Shown here piece by piece: positions 33,025 to 41,449 of a stretch of 50,278 bases of DNA. The DNA lies in contig JAUIBK010000025.1 of assembly GCA_030428205.1 (NCBI GenBank), positions 1-50,278 of the forward strand, read 5' to 3'. The translations under genes and the position numbers were made by a program. The notes beneath the pieces were generated by a model. It saw only the letters and a list, made by a program, of their open reading frames with translations, was not told where the DNA came from and searched no databases. The DNA is from a bacterium. GTDB lineage: Bacteria; Bdellovibrionota_C; UBA2361; RFPC01. Every line of letters starts with the position of its first letter. The first letter of the stretch is position 1.

Positions 33025-34410
33025 CTACTCTTTGGTTTTCAATGAAGGCTGGACACTGGGTGTGCCATTGGCTCCATTTGCTGATGCCACCGGCTGCTCT
33101 TCGTGAGGAGCCGTAATCATCCGTTTCGCCGGATGTTCAGTATCAAATGAAAAGTTGGTGGCTTTCGCTTTGCTTATTGGTCGTTTGACAGACTCGATAC
33201 TTAAACCTTCTTTGAGTGCAGCAAGATACCCGGCGGCTTCAAAATAGTTTTCAGCTTCAATGTACTGCCCCGCAGTCCAAGGGAGCTCACGAACAAACTC
33301 TTGGCACGCATACGCTTGGAGATTATCACGCACTGCAATGACTGTGATGCCTTGACGCAAAGCGGCTACGACTGGAAGCCCATAACACCCAGCTGGGATT
33401 ACAAGAGCGTTCACGTTTGAAGCCGTCAGCACATCTGGACGCGTGAGATCATACGAAATACGTGGAGCGCGCATAAGTCCTTTGAGTACACACTGTAAAT
33501 ACGTAATGGAAATAATCTCGGCACTCATACGAGGATCGATCACACCGTAATCAATGCTCTCAACTTCAGAAGATTCCATCATAGGGGCATGAGCAGATGG
33601 TTTATCGCAAAAGTTTGATACCCAGTGTGTTAAAAGGGCTTCAATTCCACCCCAAGGATTTACGTAGTTTCCGTCACTTTGGTAATATTCGTCACGTATC
33701 GTGGCATCTGTACGAATCAAAGAGGTAACCGCTACTGCATCATAATCGTCACGAGACGAAAGAATGTTGGCAATTTCGCTTACATTTTCAACAACACCTG
33801 TCGCACGTCCACTCTCTGATATCTGAATCGACATTTCACAATCGTGGAACTGAACAATCTCAGCAACATCGACTCCAAACGTTGCACGTGCGGCATTCAC
33901 CGCATTAATCGCAGCAATTTCATACACGTCCTCTGGATGACTCCCAACAAGAACGAGCAAACGATTTTTTCGTACGGGCTGAAGGCCAATCGTACCCATC
34001 AGAAAACGCGCTAAAATACTCCCTTCAATATAAAGAGCATTATCAGGTTGTTCATTGAGATCAGAAGCGTTGACAACATTTGGATGAGTAAAAACACGAT
34101 CGGCTAACGTAGAAAGCATACGAATCGTAGGCGTAGCATCTCCAGCATGTCCTCCAACAGAAGCTCCAACACCCGTAGGAATAACAAGTGCTATATTGAA
34201 TTCTTCATGGTTCTCATACGCACGCTCTTGAAATTCACATTGATTGGGGTACGGTTTGTGATTACTCCGCTCGGGGACAGAAGCTACTGATACTTCTCTA
34301 TCCGTAAAAACACACCGAACGATTTCTTCGCCCTTGGGTGTAATCTCTTTTACTTGATCAAGGATATCCTTCTGGCCGTCACGTGGGCAGAGTAATTCAC
34401 GAATCTTCAT
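33025..34410 (-). CDS. DUF3326 family protein
   Basis: The 461-residue protein carries the DUF3326 core: ALVIPTGVGASVGGHAGDAT, then RVFTHPNVVNASDLNEQPDN, ALYIEGSILARFLMGTIGLQ and PVRKNRLLVLVGSHPED. The family is found in cyanobacteria, chloroplast genomes and some proteobacteria; its activity is unknown to me. The C-terminal 60 residues are variable and low-complexity (ASANGANGTPSVQPSLK). The start overlaps the end of the upstream AdoMetDC-like gene by 14 bases, so translation is probably coupled and the two are likely to act in one step or complex. Confidence 0.8.
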   Translation of the reverse strand: MKIRELLCPRDGQKDILDQVKEITPKGEEIVRCVFTDREVSVASVPERSNHKPYPNQCEFQERAYENHEEFNIALVIPTGVGASVGGHAGDATPTIRMLSTLADRVFTHPNVVNASDLNEQPDNALYIEGSILARFLMGTIGLQPVRKNRLLVLVGSHPEDVYEIAAINAVNAARATFGVDVAEIVQFHDCEMSIQISESGRATGVVENVSEIANILSSRDDYDAVAVTSLIRTDATIRDEYYQSDGNYVNPWGGIEALLTHWVSNFCDKPSAHAPMMESSEVESIDYGVIDPRMSAEIISITYLQCVLKGLMRAPRISYDLTRPDVLTASNVNALVIPAGCYGLPVVAALRQGITVIAVRDNLQAYACQEFVRELPWTAGQYIEAENYFEAAGYLAALKEGLSIESVKRPISKAKATNFSFDTEHPAKRMITAPHEEQPVASANGANGTPSVQPSLKTKE

Positions 34411-34780
34411 ATTCCCTCTTCACAACTTGAGAACTCAATTTCTTCGCACCAAAGTATTCTTTAATGCACTGCTCAACATCCTCAGATTCAAACATCTTAC
34501 ACGAAAAGATATTCACGAAAACGACTCGTAAGGCAGTTAGGGTATGGATAACAATATTACTCGTTTCGATAAAACGAAAGGCAGAAGTGCCTTTGAGGTG
34601 GGGTTCATCAGTGGCTCCCCCGTTCTCTTCGTCCCAATAGAAGGTCTCAAGAGCAGGCTCCATATCAATTCGATCACAGAGATCTTCGATAAAAGCACCG
34701 ATATTTTCTCGATTCATCGTGCTCGGATCGCAATCACTGGCATCGATGAGTGCTTCGATTCCATAAAATATCTTCGACAT
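34397..34780 (-). CDS. speD-like: S-adenosylmethionine-decarboxylase-like protein
   Basis: The start at 34780 has GGAGG 8 bases upstream; the frame is open farther upstream without a site. The 127-residue length matches class Ib prokaryotic SpeD. The key segment FRFIETSNIVIHTL aligns with the self-cleaving site ESHLTIH of SpeD. The Ser that becomes pyruvoyl and the following His at +5 are kept, but the preceding Glu is Thr and the next His is Asn. The conserved Cys of the proton-transfer step appears in NIFSCKMF. It would provide decarboxylated AdoMet. No aminopropyltransferase is visible in this window. It overlaps the DUF3326 gene. Confidence 0.65.
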   Translation of the reverse strand: MSKIFYGIEALIDASDCDPSTMNRENIGAFIEDLCDRIDMEPALETFYWDEENGGATDEPHLKGTSAFRFIETSNIVIHTLTALRVVFVNIFSCKMFESEDVEQCIKEYFGAKKLSSQVVKREYEDS

Positions 34781-34947
34781 CGCAAGTCCTCCCTCTAGCG
34801 TGAATACCTGAATACTTACTCCTAAGCAAATGCTCGAGGAGGGTTTTTCCCACATAGAGTCAAACACATCAGCTTTGTCTGCGACAAACCTGAGCTCTTT
34901 GAGTATACCTCCCCATTTCTTCTCATGCTATAGTTCTGCGGCATTGT

Positions 34948-35048
34948 ATACTCCCCGCACTTGAAGATACCGGTTCGAAGCTCTGCAACACTATCAAGCG
35001 CGCCGTGGAAAGGGCCTGATCGGCCCTTACTGATTACGCGGGGAGTAT
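34948..35048. repeat. Nested inverted repeats upstream of the JmjC gene
   Basis: The outer arms are ATACTCCCCGC (34948-34958) and GCGGGGAGTAT (35038-35048). Inside is AAGGGCC (35010-35016), TGATC, GGCCCTT (35022-35028). They fill part of the 356-base gap between divergent genes. The GTATACTCCCC phrase could also overlap a promoter. Confidence 0.7.
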
Positions 35049-35066
35049 TTGTCTTCCCTCCGGGGG

Positions 35067-35114
35067 ATACTGAACGCATATCAAAATGCTCGCATTTTGA
35101 TATGCGTTCAGTAT
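35067..35114. repeat. Perfect 23-bp hairpin just before the JmjC gene
   Basis: Positions 35067-35089 (ATACTGAACGCATATCAAAA...) are exactly complementary to 35092-35114, leaving only two bases at the centre. The structure ends 22 bases before the ATG. It is preceded by CCCTCCGGGGG, as in the 5.05-kb hairpin cluster. Confidence 0.85.
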
Positions 35115-35136
35115 AGTATTCTCATGAGGCTTCATC

Positions 35137-35967
35137 ATGAACAAAGGTAAAGATATTGAGAGACTCGAGAAGCTCACTCGTGGAACCTTTTTCGATTCTT
35201 TTTACAAGCACGAACCGGTCATTCTCGCCGGAGCAGTATCTCACTGGAGAGCCATTGGCAAATGGTCTCCAGGTTTCTTCAGTGACACCTATGGGGACAC
35301 AAAGGTCTGGCTTGACTACTATGACCCCTCTTCGACGAAATCTTCTCTCGATCACCACCTCGACTGGAACCTCAAAGAAGTCCCACTTCGTGACTACATC
35401 ACCTCTCTTCAAAAAGGCGAAGACCACTACTCCCTCAGAGAAGACCGGGGGCTTTTTGACGAACATGCCGAACTCTTTGAAGACATCGACTATCTTGTTC
35501 CTTTCGGTAACGAAGAGTCGCTTGAAGAAGACGACTACAAAGGACTCTGGTTTGCCCGTAAAGGCCACGTAACAGCGCTTCATATCGATATCGGAGAAGG
35601 CCACCTCTTTCAGCTCTTCGGTCAGAAGAAGTTTACCTTCTTTGCACCAGATCAAACCCCCTATCTCTACGAAGAAGACCGCACAAAAATCGACAAAGAT
35701 GAACGCGCTAAAGAGGTTGATGACGACGAGCTAGAAATCTGGAAGAAGTATATGAAATGGAGTGCGGTCAACCCTCTGCACCCTGACTACGACAAATTCC
35801 CGCTCCTAAAAGATGCCACTTACAGAGAAGCACACCTCAAGGCTGGTGACGTTATTTATGTCCCAGACGGCTGGTGGCACTTCGTTGAATCACTCAGCAC
35901 AACTATTAGTATTACTGCTGGGTTAGACGAAGAGCTCTTTTTACGTGCCAAACGTGCGAATTCGTGA
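35137..35967 (+). CDS. JmjC/cupin_8 family Fe(II) and 2-oxoglutarate-dependent oxygenase-like protein
   Basis: The 276-residue protein has the cupin-like JmjC fold seen in protein hydroxylases. The N-terminal FYKHEPVILAGAVSHWRA is the typical opening. The facial triad is visible as H149 and D151 (ALHIDIGEGHLFQLFGQKKF) with the distal H248 in GDVIYVPDGWWHFVES. The Lys in GQKKF (164/165) could bind 2-oxoglutarate. It probably hydroxylates a protein or small molecule in the cytosol. GAGG precedes the ATG. It stands alone in its transcription unit, with a strong hairpin in its leader. Confidence 0.85.
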   Translation: MNKGKDIERLEKLTRGTFFDSFYKHEPVILAGAVSHWRAIGKWSPGFFSDTYGDTKVWLDYYDPSSTKSSLDHHLDWNLKEVPLRDYITSLQKGEDHYSLREDRGLFDEHAELFEDIDYLVPFGNEESLEEDDYKGLWFARKGHVTALHIDIGEGHLFQLFGQKKFTFFAPDQTPYLYEEDRTKIDKDERAKEVDDDELEIWKKYMKWSAVNPLHPDYDKFPLLKDATYREAHLKAGDVIYVPDGWWHFVESLSTTISITAGLDEELFLRAKRANS

Positions 35968-36485
35968 CCAGCCCCCGCAAAAAGTTGAATAGCACCCAGA
36001 CTCCGTTATAGTAGAGCTTCATATATTCTGCGGTCCAAGTCCGTCAAAGAACAGGTCTTTAAGAAGTCTTGATCGTTCGGCTGAGCTCACGCCAAAGTCT
36101 TGACCTTTGTCCTGACCTTGACCAAAAGAAACTCTTTCCCATCCCTTTTGTTCGAGTAGATTCAACCAAACTCTTTGCCGAGTTGTGAGCCTATGCGTCC
36201 AGGCTTCGAACTCGGCAAAGCTATCACGTTTGATTCAAGGTTCTACGTTGTCTGCAAGATCTCAGTTTTCACTCCACACCATCTTGACCGTTCGGCTGAG
36301 CTCACGCCGAAGCCTTGACCTTTGGCTTCATCTTGACCTAAAGCTCATTTGACCGTGCTTCAAAATTCTATTTTCAGTTCAAGGTCAAGCCAAAGGTCAG
36401 GATCAAGACTCGATAGGCTGAGCTCTTGCAGGCAACGTACCTGTTCATAACCAATTTCCATTCACCCCTAGCAAAGGAGCATGCC
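35968..36485. repeat. TTGACC/GGTCAA repeat, copy 4 (double element)
   Basis: No gene is seen in these 518 bases. Words of the family cover 36067-36124 and 36282-36411. Both contain the module GTTCGGCTGAGCTCACGCC, which forms a small hairpin where GCCGAA follows (36291-36311). Between them, CTTTGCCGAGTTGTGAGCCT (36173-36192) pairs with 36201-36220 with three mismatches. The right arm AAGGTCAAGCCAAAGGTCAG ends 75 bases before the next ATG. Confidence 0.8.
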
Positions 36486-37226
36486 ATGTTCGGCAAACTC
36501 AAGAGTCTGCTCGGATGGGACGGCGAAGACACCGCCCCACTCGAGTTCGAGATCGACAACCCCTGGAAGTACCGTATCGGCGGTCGTATGCGGATCAAGC
36601 TCAAGGACCTGCAGGCCCTCGAGTTCATGGTCACCAAGATCGTCGAGCGCAACATCCCGCAAGAGGGTCGTCCCATGCGGCTGACCGACTACCACGTCGG
36701 CGCCGTCTGCCACGACCCGGACAACGAGTACGCCTGCGATGGCAGGGTCGATCTCGTCGTGCGGTTGTGGCCCAAGCCCAACCCGATCCCGGGTGACGAG
36801 TACTGGGCATTCATCCTGTGGCTCGGTGCCGAAGCCGAGTGGACGCCCCAGAGCTCCAAGCAGGTCAAGGGCGAGGAGATCGTCGACACGATCTTCGAAG
36901 ACCCAACCGGCTTCACTCTCCCCGAGGGTGTCTCGTTTGACGACGAGGAGTTCGATGGTGTCACCTGGAAGACCGAGGACGGTATCGCCCAGGGATTCGT
37001 GGGTTCGGTCACCGCACTCAAGGACGACGACGGCGACGGCACGGTCCAGGAAGACGAGCGTCAGGTCTGGGAAGAGGAGTTCTACTACCTTCTCAACTCG
37101 GCCGACGAGGACTATGTCTGCTTCGTGCATGTCGACCGCGGCACTGGCTGGACCACGATGAACATCGGGTTTGGCACCCGCGTTCCGGTCTTCGAGCAGA
37201 TCTCGGCCGAGGCCTCCAAGGCCTAG
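36486..37226 (+). CDS. Hypothetical acidic cytosolic protein, possibly DUF2491 (YjfK)-like
   Basis: The start at 36486 has AAAGGAG 7 bases upstream. The 246-residue protein begins with a short amphipathic stretch (MFGKLKSLLGW), then has a beta-rich body (YRIGGRMRIKLKDLQALEFM, GRVDLVVRLWPKPNPIPGDE, YWAFILWLGAEAEW) and an acidic C-terminal half containing a Ca-binding-like DDDGDGTVQEDE. The overall shape and its location next to AAA+, TelA and GspS-like genes suggest the YjfK/DUF2491 group, but I cannot confirm that by eye. Codons are G/C-ending, and a strong hairpin follows the stop. Confidence 0.6.
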   Translation: MFGKLKSLLGWDGEDTAPLEFEIDNPWKYRIGGRMRIKLKDLQALEFMVTKIVERNIPQEGRPMRLTDYHVGAVCHDPDNEYACDGRVDLVVRLWPKPNPIPGDEYWAFILWLGAEAEWTPQSSKQVKGEEIVDTIFEDPTGFTLPEGVSFDDEEFDGVTWKTEDGIAQGFVGSVTALKDDDGDGTVQEDERQVWEEEFYYLLNSADEDYVCFVHVDRGTGWTTMNIGFGTRVPVFEQISAEASKA

Positions 37227-37259
37227 CTCAAGAGTGCAAGAAGATCATGTGGCCTGCTC

Positions 37260-37292
37260 GCCGGCTCCTCTGTGAAAAGCAGAGGAGCCGGC
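37260..37292 (+). terminator. 13-bp stem-loop after the YjfK-like gene
   Basis: GCCGGCTCCTCTG (37260-37272), loop TGAAAAG, CAGAGGAGCCGGC (37280-37292). The stem is perfect but no U-run follows. Confidence 0.65.
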
Positions 37293-37397
37293 TTCGAAAT
37301 GGAGGATTTTCACCAATGTCTTTGGTGTTCAAAAAGGTTGTACCTAAAACGTGATAGCTGCCTCCTCTACCACCATCGCTCACTTACATTCTCAACC

Positions 37398-37487
37398 CCC
37401 TCTTGATCTTGACCGAAACCATGAACCTGGCAGTGCTTCAAAATGCTTTTTTCAGATTAAGGTCAAGCCAAAGGTCAGGGTCAAGAT
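37398..37487. repeat. TTGACC/GGTCAA repeat, copy 5
   Basis: The left arm is CCTCTTGATCTTGACC (37399-37414). The core CAGTGCTTCAAAATGCTTTT (37431-37450) is followed by TTCAG and the right arm GATTAAGGTCAAGCCAAAGG plus TCAGGGTCAAGA. The core is the reverse complement of the core of copy 7, with a few differences. Confidence 0.8.
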
Positions 37488-37508
37488 TTTTGGATACTTG
37501 TTTTCTTA

Positions 37509-38720
37509 CTAGCTCTCAGATTCTTGATCCTCTCTCTCCGGTCCATCATCTTCCACCGCCCAAAGATCAAACTCTTCTCGTATTTTTGCGATCTGCACTT
37601 CACCTAAAATATCTTGATATTTTCCTGACTCAACGACCACACGCATAATATCTTCAGCGGTAACAGGACCAACCTCTTGGCGCTCTTCTTCAGGAAGATG
37701 GAGTTGTGCGACTTCGAGACTTCCTTTTGCTGTACCCACTTCATTCGCAAGATCTTCGAGGTTTCTTCCGCTTAACCCGTGGAGCCGTTCACCGAGAAGA
37801 TCAAAGTCTATATCATCAGAGAGAATTGTCGTTTCATTGTCACGTTCACGTTTTCTAAACCTCGACTCTAAGATCGCAGAAACCCCGCTTGGATCAGGAA
37901 GTTCCACTGGAATAATGAGATTCATCCGGCTGAGGAAAGCTGCATCAAGCTTATCTTTTCTATTGGTTGCAGCAATGACCGTTACGTTCCCAGTAGCTTT
38001 TAAGCCATCCATCCGTTGGAGCACAATACTGAGCACCTTTTCTGACGCTTCATGAGAATCTTTATCACGTGAACGGAGCAGTGCTTCAACTTCATCGAGA
38101 AAGAGGATAGCGTGCCCTGAAGGGTGATTTGCTGCTTCACGCGCTGCTACTTCAAAGATTGCATCTGCCAGTTTTTCAGTTTGGCCATAAAATTTATTAC
38201 TCACATCAGCACAAGATGCGGTAAGGAACGCAAAATTAGCCGACTTTGCTATGGCAGTAGCAAGCATCGTTTTCCCCGTTCCTGGGGGGCCTTCAAGGAG
38301 TACACCACGTGGAATACTCGCACCCCACCGTTTATAAATCTCAGGGTGCTTTAATTGTTCATCGAGAACTTTTATTAGGGCGACAGCATCATCTTGCCCC
38401 TTAATGTCATCAAACGAGATATCAGGGATTTCGCTCGGAACGAGTACTTCTCTAAGCGCAACGAGATCGACACTCCCATCATCTTGGCTTTTCCCCTCTT
38501 CGGCCTTTTTCTCTGCTCCCACTTCAGGAGCTGGCTCTGCTTTGCCCTCTTTTCGCTCTACAGCTTCAGGAAGAGCTGCATCATTCATTTCACGAGCAGC
38601 AGCATCACCAGATGTCTCAGCTTGTTGTGCACGAGGTGTCGAGGTATCACCACCTTTTCCACCATCTCCCTGTCCCCCGCCATAAATTTTTACCCAATCA
38701 ACGGGACCACCACCAGTCAT
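37509..38720 (-). CDS. AAA+ ATPase (classical type)
   Basis: The start at 38720 (ATG) has GGAG 8 bases upstream; a GTG at 38753 is the longer alternative. The 403-residue protein has a Gly/Ala/Glu-rich disordered N-terminus (residues 1-90) and one AAA module: ISFDDIKGQDDAVALIKVLD, Walker A GPPGTGKTMLATAIAKSANF, pore-type loop SNKFYGQTEKLADAIFEVA, Walker B AILFLDEVEALLRSRD, and sensor-1 VIAATNRKDKLDAAFLSRM. The C-terminal 80 residues are an acidic helical extension. It should be an unfoldase or remodelling enzyme. It lies in the island between the YjfK-like and XpaC-TelA genes, on the opposite strand. Confidence 0.9.
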   Translation of the reverse strand: MTGGGPVDWVKIYGGGQGDGGKGGDTSTPRAQQAETSGDAAAREMNDAALPEAVERKEGKAEPAPEVGAEKKAEEGKSQDDGSVDLVALREVLVPSEIPDISFDDIKGQDDAVALIKVLDEQLKHPEIYKRWGASIPRGVLLEGPPGTGKTMLATAIAKSANFAFLTASCADVSNKFYGQTEKLADAIFEVAAREAANHPSGHAILFLDEVEALLRSRDKDSHEASEKVLSIVLQRMDGLKATGNVTVIAATNRKDKLDAAFLSRMNLIIPVELPDPSGVSAILESRFRKRERDNETTILSDDIDFDLLGERLHGLSGRNLEDLANEVGTAKGSLEVAQLHLPEEERQEVGPVTAEDIMRVVVESGKYQDILGEVQIAKIREEFDLWAVEDDGPEREDQESES

Positions 38721-39220
38721 AGGAACACTCCACAAAAAAAATCTCCGAGCCACTTAGAGTAGCGAATTTGGCCGCTTACTCAAGATTCACCAGAAAGACA
38801 CTGAAAATTCACGGTACCCAAAGTATGATAGAAAGTTGATTTTCGTTATACTACGCAGTTATGTGAACTCTATGCTGCCTAGAGTGTATCTCGCGTCTAC
38901 TGCTCAAGTACGTGTAATGGTGGCGTTTTTTCACATTCGACCAAGGTTCTCTCTGTGAGAATAAGAGCAGTCACACTGCGTGTGATCTCCTGTGGTTTTC
39001 TTTCAACGATTTCGATCTTTCTCAAGAGTATTCATACGTGTAGAGAGAAATACCAAGTAACTTGGTCTCATCATCTATTCCTCTTTTTTGCTTCATTCCC
39101 CTCAAATCTCTCGGTGGTCCCCGTCTTCGGCGGTGTCCCTCGGCCTCCATTCCCCATGAATGCCGAGGGACACCGTGTCCGAAAACGAGAAACCACTCAC
39201 CAAGACAAGGGAGGGTCACC
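38721..39220. promoter_or_regulatory. Divergent control region of the AAA+ and XpaC-TelA genes
   Basis: No gene is seen in these 500 bases. CGGTGTCCCTCGGC (39131-39144) and its exact complement (39162-39175) flank a 17-base loop, ending 45 bases before the xpaC-like ATG. No U-run follows, so a leader regulatory structure is more likely than a terminator. A TTATACT -10-like site lies at 38846-38852. Confidence 0.45.
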
Positions 39221-39826
39221 ATGACCAAGCAAACAAAAATCGGAGTCGGCGCGGTTGCTGGCTTCGTCCTAGGATTCCTCTTCTGGGGGTTCTGGGTCGC
39301 GCTCATCATCGGCGCTGTGGCTGCGTTCTGCGCTGCCAAGTTTTGGCCCGACAAGAAGCAGGAAGAACCCGCTTCGATCGAGAAGGACGGCTACACCAAG
39401 GAAGCGGTCGGCAACTACGTCGCCCAGATCCGCGGTCAGCTGATCAAGATCCGCGACATCGGCATGACGCTCGAGGAGAACCTCGATCAGCGTGGTGCCA
39501 CGTTGCGGGAGAAGATCGGCAAGGCCTGCTCGAGCCTCGAGCGGGTGCTGTCCAACCTTCGAGAGGATCCCGAAGACATGCGCTTCGTGGGACTCTTGTT
39601 CAACTCGGTGGAGACGCTCAGCAAAGGTCTTGCGACCGCCAGTAAAATGGCAGTCCAAGGCCAGAGCGGCGACCTCTTCGAGCAAGCCCTGACCAAGGGT
39701 GAAGAGACGCTCGGCATCATCCAGGATGCCGCCGACAAGAAGCTCTCCGGAGCAATGGCGGTCGGCGACATCTGCGAGATGCTCGGCCAGTTCGGTGCCG
39801 CTTCCGAGATGGCACAACACTCGTAA
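39221..39826 (+). CDS. xpaC-like: XpaC-like protein (5-bromo-4-chloroindolyl phosphate hydrolysis family)
   Basis: The start at 39221 has GGGAGGG 6 bases upstream. The 201-residue protein has two close hydrophobic stretches in the first 42 residues (GVGAVAGFVLGFLFWGFWVA, LIIGAVAAFCAAKFW) with a short or re-entrant loop. A helical cytosolic region follows (YVAQIRGQLIKIRDIGMTLE, KACSSLERVLSNLREDPEDM) that resembles XpaC. In Bacillus, xpaC sits directly before the TelA-family gene yaaN, and the same order is seen here, with 36 bases between the genes. It may anchor TelA at the membrane. Codons are G/C-ending. Confidence 0.7.
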   Translation: MTKQTKIGVGAVAGFVLGFLFWGFWVALIIGAVAAFCAAKFWPDKKQEEPASIEKDGYTKEAVGNYVAQIRGQLIKIRDIGMTLEENLDQRGATLREKIGKACSSLERVLSNLREDPEDMRFVGLLFNSVETLSKGLATASKMAVQGQSGDLFEQALTKGEETLGIIQDAADKKLSGAMAVGDICEMLGQFGAASEMAQHS

Positions 39827-39862
39827 ACCACAAACCCAAGGAACCAAGGAAAGGAATCAACC

Positions 39863-41149
39863 ATGAGTGACCAAGCTCAAGCACATCCCGAGATGCCCAA
39901 GAAGGGCGATACCCAACCCCCGGCGGAAGCTGCCGCTGAGACCACTGCCGAACAGGCGGTGGGACAAGCAGCGGCTGAGTCCGGTGGTGGTCAGTCGGCC
40001 ATCAAGGTCGCACCGATCGACACCGGCTCGCTCGAGTCCGGCGAGAAGTCGATGCTCGCCATGATGCGCCAGCGTGAAGACGGTGAGCAGTGGGTGGCCA
40101 AGGCCACGGCTCTCGCCGACGACATCTGCCCTGAGGGCGTTCTGACCGACGAGGGCAACGCCAAGCTGCTCGCCTTCGTCAGGGACGATCTCCAAGCCCT
40201 CGGCGACACGGCCAACACCGTGATCGGCAACCGACGTATGCAAGACGCCGGCCCGATCAACCAGCTGTTCTCGTCCGTGAGCGACCTCAAGGGGGAGCTC
40301 AAGATCGAGGAGATCAACGCCAAGGAGCCGTGGACGACCAAGCTGCCGTTCGGTATGGGCAAGCGCTTCGTTCCGATCATCGCCTTCGCTGAGCGCTACC
40401 AGCGCATCAAGCCGAAGATCGACGGCAAGGAGAAGACGCTTGGTGACATGATCGCCGAGCGCATCGAGGGCCAAGCCCAGATCGAAGCGCTCAAGGCCGC
40501 GATCCTGAGCGGCTTCCTCAACATCGAGGTCGCCATCGCCGCAGGTGAGATCGTGCTCCAACGCGCGATGGAAGCCTGGGAAGAGCGTCGCAAGGCGCTC
40601 GAGGGGTCCGAGGATCTCGTGGCTCTGCAGCAGCTCAAGGACGACCGGCTGCAGATCACCAACCTCGACAACCGCCTCATGCGTCTGCAGGTCGCACGGA
40701 TGGACGGGGTCATCGATCTCGCCTCGCTCGACCAGGTGGCCGATGTCCAGCGGCAACTCAAGGCTACTCTTGAGGACCTCAAGGACATCACCATCAACCA
40801 GATCCGCAAGGGTGTCGCCATCGCGCTCAACATCCACGACGCGCGTCAGGCGGCTGCTCTGGCTGGCGGCGTGGCCGAGCTCAACGCGGCACTTCGCCAA
40901 GCCAACGTCGATGCTCTCGGCATGGCGCAGGAAGAGGTGCACAAGGCGGCTACCGCTGGTGCCCGCGAGGTCGAAGAGCTCAAGAAGGTCTTCGCCACGT
41001 TCGACGCGGTGCTCAAGCGCGGCAACGAGCTCGTTCATGAGAACGAGCGTCTCAACGCCCAGGCCCGCAAGGACCTGCATGGCTTGGAAGGCGACTTCCA
41101 GGAGGCGATCCTCTCCAACCTGCAGGACCTCACCAAGCCCGCGGCGTGA
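39863..41149 (+). CDS. telA-like: TelA-like toxic anion resistance protein
   Basis: The 428-residue soluble protein is predicted to be almost entirely helical. After a disordered N-terminus (residues 1-50), the TelA pattern follows: FVRDDLQALGDTANTVIGNR with QDAGPINQLFSSVSDLKGEL, the PFGMGKRFVPIIAFAERYQR segment, LKDDRLQITNLDNRLMRLQV in the middle and VAELNAALRQANVDALGMAQ near the end. TelA proteins are associated with tellurite and other anion or envelope stress, but the mechanism is unknown. AAAGGAA precedes the ATG. Essentially every Lys uses AAG, in contrast to the GspS-like genes. It is co-transcribed with the xpaC-like gene and ends in a strong terminator. Confidence 0.85.
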   Translation: MSDQAQAHPEMPKKGDTQPPAEAAAETTAEQAVGQAAAESGGGQSAIKVAPIDTGSLESGEKSMLAMMRQREDGEQWVAKATALADDICPEGVLTDEGNAKLLAFVRDDLQALGDTANTVIGNRRMQDAGPINQLFSSVSDLKGELKIEEINAKEPWTTKLPFGMGKRFVPIIAFAERYQRIKPKIDGKEKTLGDMIAERIEGQAQIEALKAAILSGFLNIEVAIAAGEIVLQRAMEAWEERRKALEGSEDLVALQQLKDDRLQITNLDNRLMRLQVARMDGVIDLASLDQVADVQRQLKATLEDLKDITINQIRKGVAIALNIHDARQAAALAGGVAELNAALRQANVDALGMAQEEVHKAATAGAREVEELKKVFATFDAVLKRGNELVHENERLNAQARKDLHGLEGDFQEAILSNLQDLTKPAA

Positions 41150-41178
41150 TGTGGCAGCGTTCATCCGAGCGCTGACGG

Positions 41179-41218
41179 AGCACCGAGTCTCTCCGGGGAC
41201 TCGGTGCTTTTCTCTCTC
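41179..41218 (+). terminator. Rho-independent terminator after telA-like gene
   Basis: AGCACCGAGTC (41179-41189), loop TCTCCGGG, GACTCGGTGCT (41198-41208), then TTTCTCTCTC. Confidence 0.9.
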
Positions 41219-41289
41219 ACAAGAACTCTCTTAGGGACTGATTGCGCTCGTCGCATCCGTTCTTTTGAAGGTTTGTCACCCAACCCATT

Positions 41290-41320
41290 GCCCGTAAGAT
41301 TCTTACGGGCTTTCCTTTTT
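41290..41320 (+). terminator. Second rho-independent terminator
   Basis: GCCCGTAAGA (41290-41299), T, TCTTACGGGC (41301-41310), then TTTCCTTTTT. Since telA already has its own terminator at 41179, this one may end a short transcript beginning between them, or act as a backup. Confidence 0.75.
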
Positions 41321-41449
41321 CTGCTTTTTTTTCGCCGATCGTTTGCTTAGCAACGGAGTTTCAGTAAAGATAGGCTCGAGAATTCCTATTAGGGGATATT
41401 GCAAGGAAATCGATAACTCTATAACTGCGTTTATTTGTTGTGGCACACT

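Noticed and set aside
36468..37130. 220-codon antisense frame within the 36486 gene
   Set aside because: Leu/Asp/Val-rich shadow of a codon-biased gene, with no independent support.
39857..41164. Long open frame (435 codons) antisense to the TelA-like gene
   Set aside because: It mirrors the strong G/C-ending codon bias of the true gene; its translation has no family signature and no ribosome site. The sense frame matches TelA.
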